20,034 nt of DNA from a virus. Position 1 is the first letter of the stretch. Each line of letters begins with the position of its first letter. The position numbers were made by a program, and so were the translations under genes. The DNA is taken from IMG/VR virus record IMGVR_UViG_3300030117_003288, positions 9,227 to 29,260 of that record. The stretch is one strand, 5' to 3'. The notes beneath the pieces are model-generated. The model was not told the DNA's origin. It was given only the letters and a program-made list of their open reading frames with translations, and did no database searches. This document shows, in pieces, positions 7,795-15,766 of the stretch.

Positions 7795-8292
7795 CTAACC
7801 ACCATCATCTATAATAGCTACAACTGTACATCTAACAGTACCTGATGAAGTAGCTGCGTGTAAATTATCAACATCTACACCTGAAGCTGCTTTAAATTTT
7901 AAATTTATAGCTTCATTAGCTCCTATTTCAATAGCATCTGTTACAGAAGCTCCATCGCCACCATCTAATGTTAAATATACTTTTGCTGAAGTTGATGTTG
8001 ATCCATCAGTAGTTCCACTATGTTTTAAAAATAAAAACCTAACATCATCACTTGTAGCTACAGTTCCACTTTCTGTAAAATCACCACTAATTAAATTAGC
8101 GTGAGAAGCTGTAACATCTGTAGATGTACTATAAAACCATTTATCATTAGCATCTGCTTTAGCATATTCTAAAACACCACCTAATGTTCCTTTAATATCG
8201 TGATGAATAGCATCAACAGAATCAGCATCTGAATCAGCAGCTATTGTAACAACTGGTGTCATACTTACTGCACCTCTTGCTGTATCTGCCAT
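7795..8292 (-). CDS. Small beta-rich virion protein
   Basis: A 165-residue protein I do not recognise. It is acidic and rich in A, T, S, V, D and G, with alternating strands and a hydrophobic VRFLFLKHSG segment near residues 84-93. There are no membrane segments and no signal peptide; the pattern fits a soluble beta-sandwich. The ATG is well supported by GGAG seven bases upstream. It lies between the coiled-coil neck protein and the adaptor genes, with only two intergenic bases before the latter. A head-completion, decoration or tail-knob component is likely from position. Nothing in the sequence decides between these. Confidence 0.7.
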   Translation of the reverse strand: MADTARGAVSMTPVVTIAADSDADSVDAIHHDIKGTLGGVLEYAKADANDKWFYSTSTDVTASHANLISGDFTESGTVATSDDVRFLFLKHSGTTDGSTSTSAKVYLTLDGGDGASVTDAIEIGANEAINLKFKAASGVDVDNLHAATSSGTVRCTVVAIIDDGG

Positions 8293-8303
8293 ATCTTATC
8301 TCC

Positions 8304-10022
8304 TTATTGTTGTTTAGCAGCTTGAGCTGCTATTGTTTGATTAATTATTTTAGAGTTATTCTGAATATACAACGATATTTCATTTTGATACCATTTGTAA
8401 TATTTATCTGATTCTTGCATATAATATGCAGAATTTTGTGTTTTAATAGTTGCTTTTTGAGTTTCATCAGCTATTAAGTTTTGATACTTTTGTAAATCAG
8501 CTGTATATAAAGCAATTTTATTTTGATACTCTTGTACTTCTTTTTGCAATGTATTAGTATAATCTTGAACTTCTTTTGCAACATCACCTTGATATTGATT
8601 TAACTCAGCATTATACTTTTCAAGTTTAGCCGTATATTCCTGCACTTCCTTTTGAAAATTTTGTATAGCATTTTGTAATGCTATTTGAACACTTTTATCT
8701 AAATTATGTTTTTTAACACTAATATTGTTTTGCACATCTTGTACTTTTTCTTGTATATCTTTTTGTAAATTTTGTGCTTTTCTTTGAATATCTTGTTGAT
8801 ACTCAACATTTTCTTTATTAAATACATTTAATTCATTTTGAATGTCAGAACCATATTCTTGTAGTTTAATTGAATTTTCAGTTTGCCATTGAACTATTTG
8901 TTGTTGATTTCCTTGTATAATTTTATTTACTTCAGCTTGATATGAACCTATTTCAGAACCATGTTTTTGTATAACTTGAGCATCGTCTTGTGAATCTAAT
9001 TGTGCATTTTGTAATGAAATTTGTAATTGAGCTTGATATTCAGAATTTTCTTTATTAAAAACAGCCTGAGCTTCTTGCATTCTAGCACTATATTCACTTA
9101 TTTGAGCTTGTATAGCTTGAACTCTAGATGATAACATTTCACTATCTTCTTCAGTATTTATCCATGTATTAGCATCTGCAAAGTCAGGAGAACTCATAAC
9201 AGGAGGCGTAAATGTTGGAGCTGTTTGAGTAAAACTAATACTACTATTTGTTAGTACAGGAATACTAGGTATACTAGGAAAAGACCAAGTAATAGTAGGA
9301 AATGTAGTTAAACTAAATACTGGTTTATTATAAGATGGAGCTGATACTGTCATAGAAGCCATATCAGATATAGTTAATAATGGTTGAACAATATCAGAAA
9401 CACTAGCATCTGTATAAGTAAAACTAGGAGATGATGGAGAAACTGGAGAAGATACACTTATAGAAAGGTCATTCCCAAAATCAGGTGAACTAGGAGCTAC
9501 TGGAACGCTAGGTGAAGACCAAGTATGTACTTGACTTGTAGCTAATTTCCCAAACTCGCTAGAACAAGCTCTGTATATAACAGCTGTTCTTAAATCACTA
9601 TCATCATCTACATTAGAATAATTAATATATAAAGCGTGAGCCGTCACACTTGAAGTTGGATCAGGTTTTACAACTACTGTATTATCTGGTCCTATAAAAT
9701 ATTTAGGGTAAGATGCTGATGGTTCTAATAAACTTCCACTATCAGCTTCTAAAAATGCTTTTTGTTCATAAGGAGCTTCTTCAGCGGCATAAGCACCTCT
9801 TCTAACAGCAATAACATTATCAGTTTTTACTGGTAAAGTAATTGAAGTAGGACTATCATCTCCACCATGTGAACCAGCAGTTGTTTCAGAAGTTGCCCAC
9901 TTCATTAAAGTTTTTGGTATACTTGATACTACTGCTTTTTGAGCAGATATAATAAACTGAGCATTAGCATCAGTTACCCCAGTAATATTTTCTATATCAA
10001 GTTCTATATTAGTTGTTGCCAT
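8304..10022 (-). CDS. Three-part neck/fibre protein: adaptor-like head, Pro-Ser linker, long coiled coil
   Basis: A 572-residue structural protein. Residues 1-165 look like a connector domain: SITLPVKTDNVIAVRRG, then YFIGPDNTVVVKPDP and ALYINYS, then a helix TAVIYRACSSEFGKLATS. Residues 168-285 are rich in P and S with repeated 'PSxPxF/SPxSPSF' elements, probably an extended beta or polyproline stalk. Residues 290-560 are a long Q/N/E/K-rich alpha helix with recurring 'YxxxLQxYQ/EVQEYxxK' units, a near-certain coiled coil of up to about 40 nm if continuous. The gene starts after an 80-base gap holding an RNA hairpin and has no clear ribosome site. It may be a collar/whisker or side fibre anchored at the neck, or an internal head protein. 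The domain layout is seen; the role is inferred. Confidence 0.78.
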   Translation of the reverse strand: MATTNIELDIENITGVTDANAQFIISAQKAVVSSIPKTLMKWATSETTAGSHGGDDSPTSITLPVKTDNVIAVRRGAYAAEEAPYEQKAFLEADSGSLLEPSASYPKYFIGPDNTVVVKPDPTSSVTAHALYINYSNVDDDSDLRTAVIYRACSSEFGKLATSQVHTWSSPSVPVAPSSPDFGNDLSISVSSPVSPSSPSFTYTDASVSDIVQPLLTISDMASMTVSAPSYNKPVFSLTTFPTITWSFPSIPSIPVLTNSSISFTQTAPTFTPPVMSSPDFADANTWINTEEDSEMLSSRVQAIQAQISEYSARMQEAQAVFNKENSEYQAQLQISLQNAQLDSQDDAQVIQKHGSEIGSYQAEVNKIIQGNQQQIVQWQTENSIKLQEYGSDIQNELNVFNKENVEYQQDIQRKAQNLQKDIQEKVQDVQNNISVKKHNLDKSVQIALQNAIQNFQKEVQEYTAKLEKYNAELNQYQGDVAKEVQDYTNTLQKEVQEYQNKIALYTADLQKYQNLIADETQKATIKTQNSAYYMQESDKYYKWYQNEISLYIQNNSKIINQTIAAQAAKQQ

Positions 10023-10031
10023 AATTAATTA

Positions 10032-10089
10032 GAATATACCGCCCCTCAGTAAGAAAGGAAGCCTGAAAAAACCAAAAGGCAGCATATTC
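10032..10089 (-). promoter_or_regulatory. Long RNA hairpin between decoration and neck genes
   Basis: On the minus strand GAATATGCTGCC (10089-10078) can pair over 12 consecutive positions with GGCGGTATATTC (10043-10032). Two of the pairs are G-U, which form only in the minus-strand transcript (they would be A-C mismatches in the other). The 34-base loop can form a small inner stem (TTCAG with CTGAG). The stem ends 9 bases before the ATG of the 572-aa gene, which lacks a ribosome site. It could control translation, mark an RNA processing site, or lower read-through. No U-run follows on the transcribed strand, so an ordinary intrinsic terminator is unlikely. Confidence 0.55.
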
Positions 10090-10101
10090 TTTTTTTACTT
10101 A

Positions 10102-10584
10102 TTAAGCATTGGCAGAAGCTGTACCAACAGCCCAACCATCTTGATCATTAGTAACACCATCAATGTACCATTTTCCTTCGCAGGAAACCATATGTACTCT
10201 ATCTCCAGCTGCTCCTTTAGAAGCTGCTAAAGTTAATTGATCGTGTGAACTTCCATCAAAGTCGATTCCAACGTCATTAGTGCCTTCAACGCTAACCATA
10301 CTACCAACAAAGAAATCAATACCATCTCTAGCATCAATATCAAAGTCACCAGTACCATTAGCAGCTGCTAACAAAAATGTGAACTCAAGACCGTCTTGAC
10401 CTTTGATGTGAGGCAAACTGCAAGCAGCTGCTCCATTAGTACCTCCAGCAATGTAAATTACAGAACCACTATCACTCGCTGAGAGTGAAACATCAGCTCC
10501 TCCAGTACATCTTATTATTGAACCTACTTTATCACCAAGTTGTCCGCCATCTTTATTTTGACCATATAAAGGTATATTACTCAT
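10102..10584 (-). CDS. Probable capsid decoration (cement) protein
   Basis: A 160-residue beta-rich protein directly after the major capsid gene, the usual place for a decoration or head-stabilising protein. Residues 20-75 hold short strands (GSIIRCTGG, GSVIYIAGG, LEFTFLLAA). The C-terminal part GDRVHMVSCEGKWYIDGVT (128-145) is of a type seen in small virion beta-sandwich proteins. It has a perfect AAAGGAGG ribosome site before the ATG, the strongest in the window, consistent with a product needed in hundreds of copies. There are no membrane segments. A short head fibre or a tail protein is possible. The assignment rests on position, size, predicted fold and the strong initiation signal. Confidence 0.68.
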   Translation of the reverse strand: MSNIPLYGQNKDGGQLGDKVGSIIRCTGGADVSLSASDSGSVIYIAGGTNGAAACSLPHIKGQDGLEFTFLLAAANGTGDFDIDARDGIDFFVGSMVSVEGTNDVGIDFDGSSHDQLTLAASKGAAGDRVHMVSCEGKWYIDGVTNDQDGWAVGTASANA

Positions 10585-10598
10585 TATTCATACCTCCT

Positions 10599-12185
10599 TT
10601 AAGACCAGTAAGCGTGAGCTTCAGGCATTTGCCATTCCATCCCAGCTTCTGTTTGAATTAAATCAACTCTACGGTCGATACCACTATTCTCTAGAGTTTG
10701 AATACCAACATAAACAGCAGTATCACGATTCAAGCCGTTACCAACAAGAGGTCTGTATTTACAGTACTTCATGTTGACAGCTAGCATCTTGATCTTATGT
10801 CCATCAAGGTGGATATTACGTGCTACTTTCATATCACCATAAGGTGTAGAAATAACATTAATATCAACTCCAAAGGCTTTAGTTTTACCTAGTGCACCCA
10901 TTTCAGCTCTAGCAAGTGAAGAGTTACTTAGTGTACTGCCAGTTCTTGAAGCGTATGCCGTAGCCGGAATCATAGTTCCAAGATTGTTAGTAAAGTAACC
11001 ACTTAACTTATGTAACCAGTTATAAGTAGCAGTATCACAAAAGAAAATAGACGCAGATGCGTTATTATATCTTGGATCTAGGTAGTTGCTTAAATCATCT
11101 AAGAAATCGTCTTGTGTCTTTGTTGAATGATTCAACGAAAATACATTACCATAACTTGAAATGAAATCAACAGCTCCTTGAGTATACCACTCATCACCAG
11201 AATCATATTGAGCTCCAAATAGGAGACTTTGTTCGATATCCCATTTATGTTCTACCAACTTTTCTTTCCATATACGAGCCCACTCATTTGGTTCATACTT
11301 TAGCACAGTAGCACGAGTTGTGTTATCCATTGCCATTGCAGTCTTCCAAATTTGTGTACGACCGTAACCGGTTGAGAAAGGTTGATCTTTCCATGTTTCA
11401 GGGTAACCTGAACCCTGAGCGTGTGAAGTACCTACAACATAAGCTCTCTTAGGTTCTAAGTATTCAGCGATTGAAAAACCAGATACATCAATACCATCTA
11501 AAGCATTGTTGTAAGCAGAATAAGAAGAAAGTTCCATAACCGAAGTACCTGAACCTTTTCTTACTACTTTTGTTTTCAATATAGCAGCGTTAGAAACACT
11601 ACTTGTATCAACGCTAAGTACTTGAACGATAAGATAATCGTCTGCCGCAGATGCGACGCTTGCTGATGAATCATCCCAAGAACCAGCTGTAACGCTAGTG
11701 CTATAAGGGATTCTCACCATTTGTCCTGCTAAAAAGAATGCAGGTTGTGTACCTGAATCACCAGGTGATATCTCATTTGTAGATTGACCAAAAACATTCT
11801 GAATATTACCAGAAGATTTATAGTCTGAAATCATACAAAAATAATAAATATCACCAGCGTCTACATTACCATGAGTAACAGAAGCATCGCCGCCAGCAAT
11901 AGATGCCGGTGCAGATGTTCCATGATTACTTACATATGCATAACGCTTGTGAAAAGATCCACGCCTTTCTGTGAACTTAAATTCAGGATCATCAGTAGGT
12001 TTCTTGGCGAGTTTAGACACCAACCTGAAGAAAGGGTCCTGAGCTATTGAAAGTTCAGATACTCTATCACCAAAGTTGTACTTACGTCTAAGGTCACCAG
12101 TACTAAGACTAGATGAAGCTGGACTAAGACCAGAGGGAGACGAGGATTCAGTTAAACCTGATTCTAACTGAAATAAATCAGCCAT
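10599..12185 (-). CDS. Major capsid protein
   Basis: A 528-residue protein placed between scaffold and decoration genes, the canonical site of the major head subunit. Residues 1-30 are Ser-rich and probably disordered. Residues 33-90 (RRKYNFGDRVSELSIAQDPF, then TERRGSFHKRYAYV) are the conserved opening seen in large phage capsid proteins of the SU10/marine phage type. The middle contains ATVLKYEPNEWARIWKEKL and a helix DIEQSLLFGAQ. The C-terminal third (MGALGKTKAFGVDINVISTPYGDMKVARN, then VDLIQTEAGMEWQMPEAHAYW) fits the P- and A-domain strands of an HK97 fold. The ATG has an AAGGAG site. No protease gene was seen beside it, so head maturation may not use one. Confidence 0.88.
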   Translation of the reverse strand: MADLFQLESGLTESSSPSGLSPASSSLSTGDLRRKYNFGDRVSELSIAQDPFFRLVSKLAKKPTDDPEFKFTERRGSFHKRYAYVSNHGTSAPASIAGGDASVTHGNVDAGDIYYFCMISDYKSSGNIQNVFGQSTNEISPGDSGTQPAFFLAGQMVRIPYSTSVTAGSWDDSSASVASAADDYLIVQVLSVDTSSVSNAAILKTKVVRKGSGTSVMELSSYSAYNNALDGIDVSGFSIAEYLEPKRAYVVGTSHAQGSGYPETWKDQPFSTGYGRTQIWKTAMAMDNTTRATVLKYEPNEWARIWKEKLVEHKWDIEQSLLFGAQYDSGDEWYTQGAVDFISSYGNVFSLNHSTKTQDDFLDDLSNYLDPRYNNASASIFFCDTATYNWLHKLSGYFTNNLGTMIPATAYASRTGSTLSNSSLARAEMGALGKTKAFGVDINVISTPYGDMKVARNIHLDGHKIKMLAVNMKYCKYRPLVGNGLNRDTAVYVGIQTLENSGIDRRVDLIQTEAGMEWQMPEAHAYWS

Positions 12186-12218
12186 CTTTTACTCCTTGTA
12201 TTTAATTAAGGTAGATGA

Positions 12219-12236
12219 CTAAATAATTTTATTTAG
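12219..12236 (-). repeat. Perfect 18-base palindrome at the scaffold/capsid junction
   Basis: CTAAATAAAATTATTTAG reads the same on both strands apart from its centre. It overlaps the stop codon of the scaffold gene (12233-12235) and lies 33 bases before the capsid ATG. It is A/T-only except at its ends and is not followed by a U-run in the transcribed direction. A weak RNA hairpin that separates or stabilises the capsid message is possible, but chance in AT-rich DNA is also possible. Confidence 0.4.
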
Positions 12237-13093
12237 CCAAATACCGATTCCAACTCGGAATCAAGACCTACAATGGCATCAAATACGTTATCGTCTGTGG
12301 ATTTTTGAACTTGAGTACTACCAGCTGTAGCGGCAGATTGAGGCTGATTTTGAGTTTTCCTCATTTGTTCAGCAATCTCTTCTCTAGTACTATCAGCTAT
12401 ATTAGCTTCTCTATTTTTTCGATTCATTAAATAATAAATATCTTCTAGCTCAAGTGATTTGGACTTAGCAAAATCAACAAAAGTAGACCATTCATCATCA
12501 GACATTTCATGTTGCTGACGAAAAGCAGTTTCTTTAGCCAACCTTTGGTTTTCAGCTTTTTGCCCTTTTAAAGCTTGATTAAGCCTTCGTTGGACAATAC
12601 CATCAACCGTAGCCCCGAGCACTTTAGCAGAATCTGAATCATTATTAGAGAACGCATCATCTGCGTCAAAAGAAAAATCTTCAGGAAGATTCAGTTGTTC
12701 TGTCATTGTTTGTGGTGCTTGACCCCCACCCTCAAAATAATTCCGCACATGCTGAATTAAATTAGGGTCTTCTCTCATTGCATCGAGTATAGGCATATAT
12801 GGTTCTAGTTCATTTAACTTGCCATTAAGGCGTTTAGCTTCACGACTTGAATCACTATACCTCTTTTGCAAGACTTCGTTGTTGTCTTGCTGCTGAACTT
12901 CACTAGGGCTCGAAGGTGTATTATCACCAATTTCCGAGGTTGACTGTGTTAGTTCTTTTTCTTGTATACCATTATTGACGCTTTGATCTAACTCCGCGAA
13001 GAAGTCTCCAGATGCCGATTCGTCAAATATGGCATTTTGGATATCACTTTCAGGGACCGATTGTTCGGTGTTGCTTACTTGTTCTTGTTCCAT
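12233..13093 (-). CDS. Scaffolding protein
   Basis: A 286-residue, acidic, highly charged protein lying between portal and capsid genes, the standard place for the head scaffold. Residues 1-70 are disordered and rich in E, Q, S, N and D. Residues 72-120 form a helical segment (QKRYSDSSREAKRLNGKLNELEPYM, then LDAMREDPNLIQHVRNYFEG), a pattern common in phage scaffolds. Residues 160-250 are a second helix-rich, coiled-coil-prone region (AENQRLAKETAFRQQHEM, then MNRKNREAN). The C-terminus ends DAIVGLDSELESVFG, a short amphipathic tail that may bind the capsid subunit. The start has an AAAGGA site eight bases upstream. No catalytic motif is present, so it is a plain scaffold and not a protease fusion. 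Confidence 0.85.
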   Translation of the reverse strand: MEQEQVSNTEQSVPESDIQNAIFDESASGDFFAELDQSVNNGIQEKELTQSTSEIGDNTPSSPSEVQQQDNNEVLQKRYSDSSREAKRLNGKLNELEPYMPILDAMREDPNLIQHVRNYFEGGGQAPQTMTEQLNLPEDFSFDADDAFSNNDSDSAKVLGATVDGIVQRRLNQALKGQKAENQRLAKETAFRQQHEMSDDEWSTFVDFAKSKSLELEDIYYLMNRKNREANIADSTREEIAEQMRKTQNQPQSAATAGSTQVQKSTDDNVFDAIVGLDSELESVFG

Positions 13094-13116
13094 TTTGCTT
13101 TCCTTTATTTATATTT

Positions 13117-13139
13117 ATATTAAGTTACTGCATTAATAT
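13117..13139 (-). repeat. A/T inverted repeat between portal and scaffold genes
   Basis: ATATTAA (13117-13123) and TTAATAT (13133-13139) are perfect 7-base arms around a 9-base loop, within the 54-base gap between portal and scaffold. The same gap contains TATAAATATAAATA on the minus strand, just before the scaffold ribosome site, which could act as a promoter -10 region or simply reflect AT richness. Weak as structure because every pair is A-T. Confidence 0.3.
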
Positions 13140-13147
13140 GGTAATAA

Positions 13148-15388
13148 TCAACTAGCCTTTTCATTTGATTGGATTTCGTTTTTTATTGCCATTTTTTCTT
13201 TTTCAAATTCTGCTTTAAGCATTCCTCTTAATAATTTTTGTTGAGCTTCTGTTTCTAATACAGACTTTTTAACTTGATTACTTCCTTCACCAACTTTCAT
13301 TTTAATACCAGCTTGTACTAATTGACGCTCTAATGTTTCAATAGTTCCTTCTTTATCTTTCATAGCTTCTTCCATTGATGCAATTTGTTGTTGCATTTGA
13401 GAATACATTGATTTTCTTTCTACAATAGATTTCTTATTTCTTATATCTGTTTCACCTATCATTGCAATATCATCAATTAATCCAGCTTGAAACCATCTAA
13501 AGTATTCTTCTAATAATGCCCATCTATTTATAGGCATTGTAGCTCCTGCTATTAATCTTACATCAAACTTAGCTGATGCATAATCTTTAAATTTACCAAT
13601 TGCTTTACCAAAGTCATTATAAATAGGAACATTAATTCTAGTTTCTTTTTCTTGATCTGGTTGTTGACCAGCTTCAGGTTGAACAATTCTAAATACTTTT
13701 TCAGCTGTATAATGAGATTGAGAAAACATTTGAAAACATTTACCTAAATGTTCTAATGCTGGTTCAGCTATACTGCCCATCCATGCTTTTAATCTACGAG
13801 TTCCAAACTCATCATTAGCAAGTAATCCTCTATATGTTTCTGATTGTTGTTGAGTAAAACCCATCATAGCCGATGGAACACCTGCTATATATTCAGCATC
13901 TCCTTTGCCTTCTTGAACTACAGTAAAGAAAGCATTATTAATAGGAGCTGGCATAACAGGTGTGGGAGCATTAAAACCTTGTCTATATTTTAATAAGGCT
14001 CCTGGGGCAGACGAATAACGCTCCCATTCTTCTTCAGGGACTGAACCTTCCTCATACATCCATCTAAGATTAGATGCGAGGTTTGCATTGTGTAGCATAA
14101 TTTGATGAGCTTTATTTATTTCTTGTTGTTTCCCCATTAGTGGTACTATAGAGCTCATTGGATAAGGAGTTCCTGTGTACATATAAGAAATTGGAACTAT
14201 TGGATATTCACTAACAGGAAGAGTTCTTTCATATAAAAGTATATCATCTCCTACAGAACAAGTAACAACTATTCTATTTTCATAAAATTTTATAGCATCA
14301 ATAATTTGTTTACCCATTTCCCCATCTTTAATTATTTTATAAGATGCCTCACTCATAATTTGATTTTCAACTTTACTAGCAGCGTCTTGAGCTTGAGCCA
14401 TCAACATAGTTTTTTGCTCTTCCAATGCTTCGTTAGCCATTTTCTTAGCTCGTTCAATTTCTAACTGACCTCTTTCAGGTATCATTTCACCAGCTTGTAC
14501 AGCTTGTTGTATTTGTAATTCTTTTTCTTGTAGTGATACGTTAGTCTCTTTTTCTAAATCAGATATTTGAGCTTCAACTGCTTTCTTTATTTGATTCATT
14601 TGTTGAGGACTTGGTAATACTTTTATAAAAACATTTCTATATGGAAATTTCTTCTTACTATATGTTTCATATAATGGAAGTATATTATCATCTTCAGCTT
14701 CTAAAGTAATTCCCATTGTTATATCTTCAGGTTGTATACTTTCTGACCTATCAATATCTCTTTGTGAATACCTTGTATTTTCTATATTACCAGCAGCTCT
14801 TTTTATTTTAGCTGAATGTTCAGGGTACATATTAACTAATACAGACCTTGCAATATTTTTACGAATCTGTATAAAGGCAGCGTCTCTAAATAGAAAATCA
14901 GTAGAAGCAGGATCAACAAAAACATCATATGGGTCAACTCTGTTAAACATAACTTCACCCATTCCCCTATCAGCATCTTTATCAATATTTATCATAAAGT
15001 ATCCAATGCCTTTAGTAAGAGAATCTAATATTACTTGACTATATATTGATTTACCATTTGATAAATGCCAACAATAATCTGCAATATCAGAATGAACTTG
15101 AGCTACATCAACATCATCTCCTGTAACACCTACTGCTTTCCATCTAGGATTATTAGCAGTAACAAAGTACTTCATTATTTCTACAATAGGTGTTATTCTA
15201 TTAACAATAAACGTAGGCATACCAGACTCTTCAAGTGTCTGTTTTTCATCTTTTGTTAATTGGTCATTAAGATAAAAATCATAACCTTTTTGAGAAGTTG
15301 TTTGCCATTTTACTCGTTCAGATGTATTAGCTCTATCCCAAAGTTGTTTATTTATTTGAGCTTTTGTTTTTTTAGTTTTTCTTGCCAT
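13148..15388 (-). CDS. Portal protein (P22-like)
   Basis: A 746-residue portal, the dodecameric ring through which DNA enters and leaves the head. The N-terminal region shows the P22-type pattern: FIVNRITPIVEIMKYFVTANNPRWK (60-84), ALV-type helix SQVILDSLTKGIGYFMINID (117-136), then FNRVDPYDVFVDPAS (148-162) and a conserved 'RDAAFIQ'. The core resumes at NRIVVTCSVGDDILLYERTLPV and YPIVPISYMYTGTPYPMSSIVPLMGKQQEINKAHQIMLHNA. Residues 262-345 are an unusual charged coiled-coil insertion, and 660-735 form a long C-terminal helix rich in Q, E and K that may make a barrel extension. The ATG follows the endolysin stop directly with only a weak GGAAATAAAG site, so coupling is likely. Confidence 0.88.
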   Translation of the reverse strand: MARKTKKTKAQINKQLWDRANTSERVKWQTTSQKGYDFYLNDQLTKDEKQTLEESGMPTFIVNRITPIVEIMKYFVTANNPRWKAVGVTGDDVDVAQVHSDIADYCWHLSNGKSIYSQVILDSLTKGIGYFMINIDKDADRGMGEVMFNRVDPYDVFVDPASTDFLFRDAAFIQIRKNIARSVLVNMYPEHSAKIKRAAGNIENTRYSQRDIDRSESIQPEDITMGITLEAEDDNILPLYETYSKKKFPYRNVFIKVLPSPQQMNQIKKAVEAQISDLEKETNVSLQEKELQIQQAVQAGEMIPERGQLEIERAKKMANEALEEQKTMLMAQAQDAASKVENQIMSEASYKIIKDGEMGKQIIDAIKFYENRIVVTCSVGDDILLYERTLPVSEYPIVPISYMYTGTPYPMSSIVPLMGKQQEINKAHQIMLHNANLASNLRWMYEEGSVPEEEWERYSSAPGALLKYRQGFNAPTPVMPAPINNAFFTVVQEGKGDAEYIAGVPSAMMGFTQQQSETYRGLLANDEFGTRRLKAWMGSIAEPALEHLGKCFQMFSQSHYTAEKVFRIVQPEAGQQPDQEKETRINVPIYNDFGKAIGKFKDYASAKFDVRLIAGATMPINRWALLEEYFRWFQAGLIDDIAMIGETDIRNKKSIVERKSMYSQMQQQIASMEEAMKDKEGTIETLERQLVQAGIKMKVGEGSNQVKKSVLETEAQQKLLRGMLKAEFEKEKMAIKNEIQSNEKAS

Positions 15389-15766
15389 TTACTTTATTTC
15401 CACATGCACTAGGTCATCAAACGAATTATCTTTAGTTTCGCCATCAGAATCCCAGTCGCCGCCCCAGCGCACATTAACATTTAATTGTTTTGCTATTCCC
15501 CTTATCATTCCACCCATATAATGAAACCTATCTCTATCCTCCCAATCTATTGGATAAGGAGCGAGATCAACAGCTTTTCCTTGTATGTGTTTGCTAAACC
15601 TAGTTTTGGTTTTGCCTTCTTTTAGTAACTTTTCCTGACGTTCCTCGCTCCGTAATCCTTCAATAATTGTGACATCCATTATCTTAATAAGTTCATTAAG
15701 AACATTAACTAATTTAGTGTCAACTCCCTTTAATCTTTCTTTAGAGCGTTTTCCAAATCTAGGCAT
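15389..15766 (-). CDS. Endolysin, M15 L-alanyl-D-glutamate peptidase type
   Basis: A 125-residue VanY/M15 metallopeptidase that would cut the peptide stems of peptidoglycan to lyse the host. The zinc motif SKHIQGKAVDLAPYP places ligands His60 and Asp67, and FDDLVHVEI supplies the third ligand His121, with Asp118 three residues before it as in the catalytic Asp of phage T5 endolysin (D-x-x-H). The length and single-domain build fit the T5 type. There is no signal peptide and no wall-binding domain, so a holin should be needed; none is obvious in this operon. The start overlaps the previous stop by one base (TAATG). Its position between terminase and portal is unusual for a lysis gene. Confidence 0.9.
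   Translation of the reverse strand: MPRFGKRSKERLKGVDTKLVNVLNELIKIMDVTIIEGLRSEERQEKLLKEGKTKTRFSKHIQGKAVDLAPYPIDWEDRDRFHYMGGMIRGIAKQLNVNVRWGGDWDSDGETKDNSFDDLVHVEIK

Noticed and set aside
10051-10100. Plus-strand terminator-like sequence (short GCCT/AGGC stem followed by a T-run)
   Set aside because: There is no plus-strand gene ending here. The four-pair stem is weak, and the longer minus-strand RNA hairpin explains the region better.
15065-15259. Plus-strand frame inside the portal gene (also 15796-15996, 17137-17397, 17249-17449)
   Set aside because: Antisense shadows of portal, basic-protein and terminase genes, without start signals.
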